The translations under genes were made by a program, and so were the position numbers. A stretch of 64,000 nucleotides of DNA, taken from positions 248,001-312,000 of the forward strand of contig NZ_JAEVHF010000003.1 in assembly GCF_018263925.1 (NCBI RefSeq). Direction: 5' to 3'. This document shows positions 59,435-64,000 of the stretch, piece after piece. The DNA comes from Kistimonas asteriae. Lineage in GTDB: Bacteria; Pseudomonadota; Gammaproteobacteria; Pseudomonadales; Endozoicomonadaceae. The notes under the pieces are model-generated. The model was not told the DNA's origin. It saw only the letters and a program-made list of their open reading frames with translations, and searched no databases. Position 1 is the stretch's first letter. Each line of letters opens with the position of its first letter.

Positions 59435-60883
59435 ATGGAATGGGAAGCGGTCATCGGGCTGGAGGTACACGTCCAGCTCGCCACCAAGTCCAAGATTTTC
59501 TCCGGTTCGTCCACCGCGTTTGGTGCCGAGCCGAACACCCAGGCTAACGTCATCGACCTGGGGCTGCCGGGCATATTGCCGGTGGTGAATGAAGAAGCCG
59601 TGAACATGGGCATTCGCTTCGGTCTTGGCATCAATGCCAAAATCAACCAGCGCAATGTTTTCGATCGGAAGAACTACTTCTACCCGGACCTGCCCAAGGG
59701 CTACCAGACCACCCAGCTGGATCACCCGATTGTCGGCGCCGGTGAAGTGGAACTGACACTGGAAGACGGAAGTCGTAAAACCGTACGCCTTCACCATGCT
59801 CACCTGGAAGAAGACGCCGGCAAGAGCCTGCACGAAGATTACTCCGGCATGACGGGCATCGACCTTAACCGGGCCGGCACCCCCCTGCTGGAAATCGTCT
59901 CTGAGCCAGACATGCGCAGTGCGAAGGAAGCGGTCGCTTACCTGAAATACATCCATACGCTGGTCTGCTACCTGGGAGTGTCCGACGGCGACATGTCCCA
60001 GGGCTCCATGCGTTGCGACGCCAACGTTTCCGTGCGTCCGAAAGGCCAGGAAAAACTGGGCACCCGCGCCGAGATCAAGAACGTCAACTCCTTCAAGTTC
60101 GTAGAACGCGCGATCAACCATGAGATCGAGCGCCAAATCGACCTGCTGGAAAGCGGCGGCACCGTGGTGCAGGAAACCCGCCTGTACGACGCCGACAAGG
60201 ACGAGACCCGCTCCATGCGCAGCAAGGAAGAAGCCAACGACTACCGTTACTTCCCCTGCCCTGACCTGCTCCCGGTGGTGATCGACGACGAACACCTGGA
60301 ACGTATTCGCCAGACCATGCCGGAACTGCCCGCGGCCAAGCAGGCCCGTTTCACGGCGGAATACCAGCTGAATGAATACGACGCCAATCGTTTGGTTGAA
60401 GACCGTACCACGGCCAACTTCTTCGAGCAGGTCGCGAAAAGCGGTGGCGACGCCAAGCTGGCGGCCAACTGGGTGATGGGCGAACTGGCCAGCCGCCTGA
60501 ACAACGACAGCCTGACCATCAGCGAATCCCCGGTGAACGCCGAGATGCTGGGCGGCCTGATCACCCGCATCCGCGACAACACCATCTCCGGCAAGATCGC
60601 CAAGCAGGTGTTTGACGCCCTGTGGAGCGGTGAAGGCCAGAGTGCGGATGACGTGATCGAGAAGAAAGGCCTCAAGCAGGTGACCGATACCGGCGCCATT
60701 GAAGCCATCATCGACGAGGTGCTGGCGAACTGTGCCGACCAGGTGGCCAACTACCGCGCCGCCGAGGAAAGCAAGCGTGGCAAGATGCTGGGCTTCTTTG
60801 TCGGCCAGATCATGAAGGCCTCCAAAGGCAAAGCCAACCCGGGCATGGTGAACCAGATTCTGAAGCAGAAGCTGGATCAGTAA
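59435..60883 (+). CDS. gatB: Glu/Asp-tRNA amidotransferase subunit B
   Basis: tRNA-binding kinase-like subunit (482 residues) that phosphorylates and then amidates the mischarged tRNA. Opens with the GatB signature [22 protein letters not shown]; also [11 protein letters not shown] and a C-terminal YqeY/tail domain ending in [16 protein letters not shown]. Last gene of gatCAB. The presence of GatCAB suggests Gln-tRNA and/or Asn-tRNA is made by transamidation. Confidence 0.97.
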   Translation: MEWEAVIGLEVHVQLATKSKIFSGSSTAFGAEPNTQANVIDLGLPGILPVVNEEAVNMGIRFGLGINAKINQRNVFDRKNYFYPDLPKGYQTTQLDHPIVGAGEVELTLEDGSRKTVRLHHAHLEEDAGKSLHEDYSGMTGIDLNRAGTPLLEIVSEPDMRSAKEAVAYLKYIHTLVCYLGVSDGDMSQGSMRCDANVSVRPKGQEKLGTRAEIKNVNSFKFVERAINHEIERQIDLLESGGTVVQETRLYDADKDETRSMRSKEEANDYRYFPCPDLLPVVIDDEHLERIRQTMPELPAAKQARFTAEYQLNEYDANRLVEDRTTANFFEQVAKSGGDAKLAANWVMGELASRLNNDSLTISESPVNAEMLGGLITRIRDNTISGKIAKQVFDALWSGEGQSADDVIEKKGLKQVTDTGAIEAIIDEVLANCADQVANYRAAEESKRGKMLGFFVGQIMKASKGKANPGMVNQILKQKLDQ

Positions 60884-60983
60884 TTGCTCACTGTTTCCGG
60901 GCCGTCAACGGCCCGGAAATATTTCCTGATAGATTCCCCGCTAGTTCAACCTGCCCGAACACCCGCACGTTCCCAACCTGTCA

Positions 60984-62243
60984 TCACTCCTGAAAGACGT
61001 TTTCCATACGACTGAGGAAGTACGACTGGCCGGTGAGAATCCCCAGTAAGGCATCCGCGTCCTCCACGGAGAGCACCTTGTTTTCAAGGATGGTGTGGCG
61101 GTATTCCTGCAGCGTCACGGCGGCCACCAGGAACGTGACATACTGCAGCCGTTCATCGTCTTCGAACCATTGCTGCAGGGCCTTGTCTTTTTCCCGTGAA
61201 CTGAGATGCCGCGCCGAAGCCAGCAGCTCCTTCACCAGTTGTTTCGTTTTCGCCTGCCAGCTCTCATCCGCCAGGGCGTGCGCTTCGGCATAACGCTGCA
61301 AACCTTCCAGGTTGGCCTGGCGTTGTGGCGCCAGCCACTCAACATCCGCAGGACGATCCTCCTCACTGTAAAACCGCCGCCCTTCCTGCCAACGCTCGAT
61401 GATGGAGGCCGGCATACGGGAACCCACGCCCCCCAGTTCAAACCAGACATCACGAATATGGATCGCCGTGCCCAGGCCAATGACATCCATGGTGCCGAAG
61501 ATACCCAGCGGTCGCCCATAGACCAGCATGAACGCCAGATCGACCATGGGGTAATTGATCACGTCTTGTTCGGCCATATCAATGAAATGCTCTTTAAGAC
61601 GAAACCAGATCCGGTTGAAGGAGTGGCCGAGCTGATCGGGGATCGGTAGTGAGTCATTACTTAGCCGGAAAGACCGGATGCCAAGGCTTTCGTTAAACGC
61701 TACCACGGCATCTTTCGTTACCTGTGCGGTTGGTGAATCGTCCAGCGTCGCCACTTCGGCCGCCGCACTGTGGGGTGAGTAAAGGTGATTGACGGCGACC
61801 CGCGTTTTCAGGGATTCCGGTAACTGCCGCGCCAACAGCGTCGCGGGAATGGACGAGGTATTACTGCCAACCGGCGCCGGGTTCTGATGCTGTTCCAGCT
61901 GTAACACCGCCCTTGCCAGCAGGGCCTGTTTCACCGTCACATCTTCCGTCACCAGTTCCTGGACAAAGACGGCGTCTTGCCAGTGGTCATCCGTCACCTC
62001 ATCAATAGACGACAGATAATGAACACCCGCACACCCCTTCAGCCGCTCGTGCGCCTGGGCCAGTTTGTCCGGATCAATATCCACGATCACCAGGTCCAGC
62101 CCATCGCGGTATTTCAGCACCCGGTCAACAAACACACGCCCCGTTGCCCCATAGCCAAAGACAATGACGGTATCCGCCAACACCTCCACTGCAAAGAGCA
62201 ACAACCAGGCCACCGCCAGGCCCAGAACACCACGCCGTACCAT
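60984..62243 (-). CDS. Exported protein resembling 3-hydroxyacyl-CoA dehydrogenases
   Basis: A 419-residue protein with an apparent signal peptide (1-23, RRGVLGLAVAWLLLFAVEVLA) and then directly a Rossmann nucleotide-binding start, IVFGYGATGRVFVDR with an acidic VIVDID end. Further on, GSNTSSIPATLLARQL, VNHLYSPHSAAAEV and the NRIWFRLKEHFIDMAEQDVI to GIFGTMDVIGL stretch follow the layout of 3-hydroxyacyl-CoA dehydrogenases (N-T-S-S, H-x-x-x-P, P-x-G-x-x-x-x-D-x-x-G-L). An NAD-binding protein outside the cytosol is odd. GAGG before ATG 62243 sets this start, although the frame extends to 62384. Confidence 0.6.
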   Translation of the reverse strand: MVRRGVLGLAVAWLLLFAVEVLADTVIVFGYGATGRVFVDRVLKYRDGLDLVIVDIDPDKLAQAHERLKGCAGVHYLSSIDEVTDDHWQDAVFVQELVTEDVTVKQALLARAVLQLEQHQNPAPVGSNTSSIPATLLARQLPESLKTRVAVNHLYSPHSAAAEVATLDDSPTAQVTKDAVVAFNESLGIRSFRLSNDSLPIPDQLGHSFNRIWFRLKEHFIDMAEQDVINYPMVDLAFMLVYGRPLGIFGTMDVIGLGTAIHIRDVWFELGGVGSRMPASIIERWQEGRRFYSEEDRPADVEWLAPQRQANLEGLQRYAEAHALADESWQAKTKQLVKELLASARHLSSREKDKALQQWFEDDERLQYVTFLVAAVTLQEYRHTILENKVLSVEDADALLGILTGQSYFLSRMENVFQE

Positions 62244-62789
62244 AACCGCTACCTCGTTACCGTTTTCCGGTGAGCATCTGGAGGCTGAGTGTAGTTCACC
62301 GGTGAAAGCGGCTGCGGATAAAACAGTCTGTGGTGGTGGGTCAAAGGATAAAAGATAAAGCAAGGAACAACACACTAGTGCCATAGCCGAACGAAGGAAA
62401 ATATGGTTATATCGTCCGCGATAAACGACAACGTAACCGTATAGCTAACGAGAACCATGCTTTGGCTGCCAGAAGGCTGCCAACATCTCCGGGCGGTAGC
62501 GTGCCAAGCATTTATGAAAACACATCGTTGTTACCATCAAACCATCCGAAATCTTGATCATCTCGTTAATTATGTTCTTAGACGTTGACCTAGTTCGCCC
62601 ATATAGAAAATCTCTAGATCTCACAACCTTCTGGTTAATATAATATATTCAAATATTTAATGACAAAATCTTGTTTTATGGGCACCTGATAAAAATACGG
62701 ACTGACTGATAAATAACCGAATAACGAACCAAAGATATATCTTGTTGACATGCTGGTTTTTAAAGAACATTTAATTAATAAATAGTCTG

Positions 62790-62812
62790 TTATGCGAACT
62801 CAGTTCGTATAA
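62790..62812. repeat. 23-bp imperfect palindrome, operator-like
   Basis: TTATGCGAACT and AGTTCGTATAA are inverted copies around one central base, with a single mismatch. It lies 66 bases before the lipoprotein gene start, a reasonable position for a repressor site or an RNA hairpin. Confidence 0.5.
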
Positions 62813-62819
62813 ACCTTTG

Positions 62820-62831
62820 TTAGGCGAAAAA
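62820..62831 (+). repeat. TTAGGCGAAAAA motif, first copy (attC-end-like)
   Basis: Preceded by G, the GTTAGGC part equals the right-hand core of many integron attC sites (GTTRRRY). A close copy, TTAGGTGAAAAA, occurs before the next gene at 63586-63597. Full attC folding is not convincing. Confidence 0.3.
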
Positions 62832-62877
62832 CACTCCAACACACCAAACAACTATTCAAAAAGCACAAGAGAAAACA

Positions 62878-63462
62878 ATGAAAAAAGTAATTTACATTCT
62901 TTTTATAAGTATATTTTTAAGTGCATGTTCAAGCCTGACTCCTCCAGCAAGAAAGCATGAACTAAACAGTAGCAGTAGTTATTGGATTGATTACGATGCT
63001 ACCAGAAGAGGTACAATAATCTCAAACATCAATGGAAAATGGCAATCATGTGCAGAGCCTGCACCTGATGCTGCAATTGGAGTTTTAGCAACATTAGAAG
63101 CTGAAATTGATGCATTAGAAAAAACAGATGCAAATGTAAGTGGTGAATTAGCACAAAGCGTTGTCTCTCTAACAGATAAAACACAAATGGTTCTTTTCTT
63201 ACGAGAGTCGCTTTATCGCTTATGCGAGATCAGCATGAACTCTGATATCCCACCATCCCAATTAGAGGCACTGTACAAGAGCGTAATAGACTCAGCAACA
63301 ACACTGGTAAAAACCGAGGCAGAAAAAGTCAATATTGAGAAATTAAAACTTGAACAAAAAAGACAAGAGCAAGCTGACCAAGCCGCTTTTATTTACAATT
63401 ACTTATCCCAAAAGGATGTAGATCCCAGTCTGATACAAGAACTACTTAAAACGATGCCTTAA
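62878..63462 (+). CDS. Lipoprotein of unknown function
   Basis: A 194-residue predicted lipoprotein: a short signal (KKVIYILFISIF) and lipobox L-S-A-C with Cys17. Residues about 80-170 are strongly helical, with a long charged coiled-coil-like stretch rich in Glu, Lys and Gln (KVNIEKLKLEQKRQEQADQ). No enzymatic motif. The gene is AT-rich compared with gatCAB and uses many A/T-ending codons. It is followed by a small membrane protein gene on the same strand. I do not recognise the family. Confidence 0.7.
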   Translation: MKKVIYILFISIFLSACSSLTPPARKHELNSSSSYWIDYDATRRGTIISNINGKWQSCAEPAPDAAIGVLATLEAEIDALEKTDANVSGELAQSVVSLTDKTQMVLFLRESLYRLCEISMNSDIPPSQLEALYKSVIDSATTLVKTEAEKVNIEKLKLEQKRQEQADQAAFIYNYLSQKDVDPSLIQELLKTMP

Positions 63463-63585
63463 CAATAAAATACATAGTTTTATAGATAGTCAGTGTAGTA
63501 AACAGTATCGTTTTTTGCGCTATACAAGTGCGTCATGTATGGCAACAATCTGCCTAATATTCATTCGGCGCCCTACACGCTGGCA

Positions 63586-63597
63586 TTAGGTGAAAAA
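63586..63597 (+). repeat. TTAGGTGAAAAA motif, second copy
   Basis: Differs from the copy at 62820-62831 at one of 12 positions. It closes an imperfect palindrome whose left arm is GCCTAAT at 63552-63558 and right arm ATTAGGT at 63585-63591. This could be a decayed integron attC site or a shared regulatory element. Confidence 0.3.
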
Positions 63598-63612
63598 ATA
63601 AGGAGCTAAATA

Positions 63613-63954
63613 ATGGATAGTGTTCTAGAAACAATAATGAACCCACATGGAATGATTGGAGTTGTTTGTATTCTTCTAATATTTTCTGGTTTATTTGCAC
63701 TCAAAAGTATGAAAGCTGAAAGCCCTTTGGCTCCATATGTACTTCAAATACTAGGCCTTACCTTTATATTGCCTGTCGTTATTTTAATTACGGTTACTAT
63801 ACAAGTTGATGGTCAGGCAATAATGGGGTTGCTCGGTACGATAGTGGGTTATATTTTTGGTACATCTCAAGTACAAGCTAAAAATACGCTTAACTCATCA
63901 CCATCGTCTAACAAGTCAAGCAACTCAGGCGCCGAAGACGACGGAGGTTTTTGA
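63613..63954 (+). CDS. Small membrane protein of unknown function
   Basis: A 113-residue protein with two clear membrane spans (about 14-30 and 43-63), a third weaker hydrophobic stretch (69-83, IMGLLGTIVGYIFGT), and a polar Ser/Asn-rich C-terminal tail. AGGAG sits seven bases before the ATG. It shares strand and base composition with the preceding lipoprotein gene and with the partial gene after it. No family recognised; a holin-like or channel-like protein is possible but not shown. Confidence 0.65.
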   Translation: MDSVLETIMNPHGMIGVVCILLIFSGLFALKSMKAESPLAPYVLQILGLTFILPVVILITVTIQVDGQAIMGLLGTIVGYIFGTSQVQAKNTLNSSPSSNKSSNSGAEDDGGF

Positions 63955-63980
63955 AGCACTATGTTTTTAGGAGTTAATCA

Positions 63981-64000
63981 ATGAGATTATTCATAAAAAA
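63981..64000 (+). CDS. Start of a further gene, cut by the window end
   Basis: An ATG preceded by AGGAG at seven bases, reading MRLFIK before the window ends. It lies 24 bases after the preceding stop, so it is likely in the same operon. The beginning could be that of a signal peptide, but nothing more can be said. Confidence 0.5.

Larger units (their letters stand above)
62244..62877. other. Non-coding stretch before the low-GC segment
   Basis: About 630 bases, increasingly AT-rich from 62400 on. The first part holds the promoter side of the preceding minus-strand gene. I find no gene. Near the end are a 23-bp imperfect palindrome and a GTTAGGC motif, both listed separately. Confidence 0.5.

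Noticed and set aside
59342..60295. 317-codon frame antisense to gatB
   Set aside because: Same reason as for gatA: it lies entirely against a well-supported gene.

Overview
The window is chromosomal DNA of a gammaproteobacterium. The gene orders degS/algW-hisD-hisG, murA-ibaG-mlaBCDEF-yrbG-kdsD-kdsC-lptCAB-rpoN-hpf-ptsN-rapZ-ptsO, and pmbA-darP-tldD-nitrilase-yhdP-rng-maf-mreDCB-gatCAB are all typical of Pseudomonas/Oceanospirillum-type genomes. A marine, possibly host-associated Oceanospirillales relative (Endozoicomonas-like) is my best guess. It is an inference; no rRNA is present to test it.

Layout. 1-1.9 kb: a type IV pilin and a DegS/AlgW-type periplasmic protease. 2.0-3.95 kb: hisD and hisG on the minus strand. 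4.2-28.7 kb: a type VI secretion (T6SS) island holding homologues of all thirteen core components. A minus block carries clpV, a small acidic protein, an Hcp-like protein, tssJ, a conserved accessory gene and vgrG. A plus block carries tssA, B, C, a second tssC-like gene, E, F and G. A second minus block carries tssK, L and M. Between and beside these blocks lie AT-rich cargo genes: four unrelated proteins whose motifs fit cysteine-protease or amidase folds, and one GNAT acetyltransferase. The island sits exactly between hisG and murA, which are adjacent in related genomes, so it looks inserted into a conserved housekeeping cluster.

28.9-44 kb: murA and ibaG, then the Mla phospholipid-transport operon (minus). 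Divergent from these is a long plus-strand cluster for a CaCA antiporter, Kdo synthesis (kdsD, kdsC), LPS export (lptC, lptA, lptB), sigma-54 (rpoN), hpf, the nitrogen PTS (ptsN, rapZ, ptsO) and mgtE. 44-57.3 kb: pmbA, darP, tldD, a nitrilase-family amidase, yhdP, rng, maf and mreDCB. 57.5-60.9 kb: gatCAB. 61-62.2 kb: an unusual exported protein resembling 3-hydroxyacyl-CoA dehydrogenases. 62.4-64 kb: a low-GC accessory segment with a lipoprotein, a small membrane protein and the start of another gene; related short motifs precede the first two.

Most of the window serves the cell envelope: pili, outer-membrane lipid asymmetry, LPS, peptidoglycan precursors, cell shape and T6SS. The most notable points are the T6SS island with its set of candidate protease effectors (one YopT-like), a TssM without a Walker A motif, a tandem second TssC, a candidate sigma-54 promoter before tssB, and an mreC gene that appears to start at ATT.
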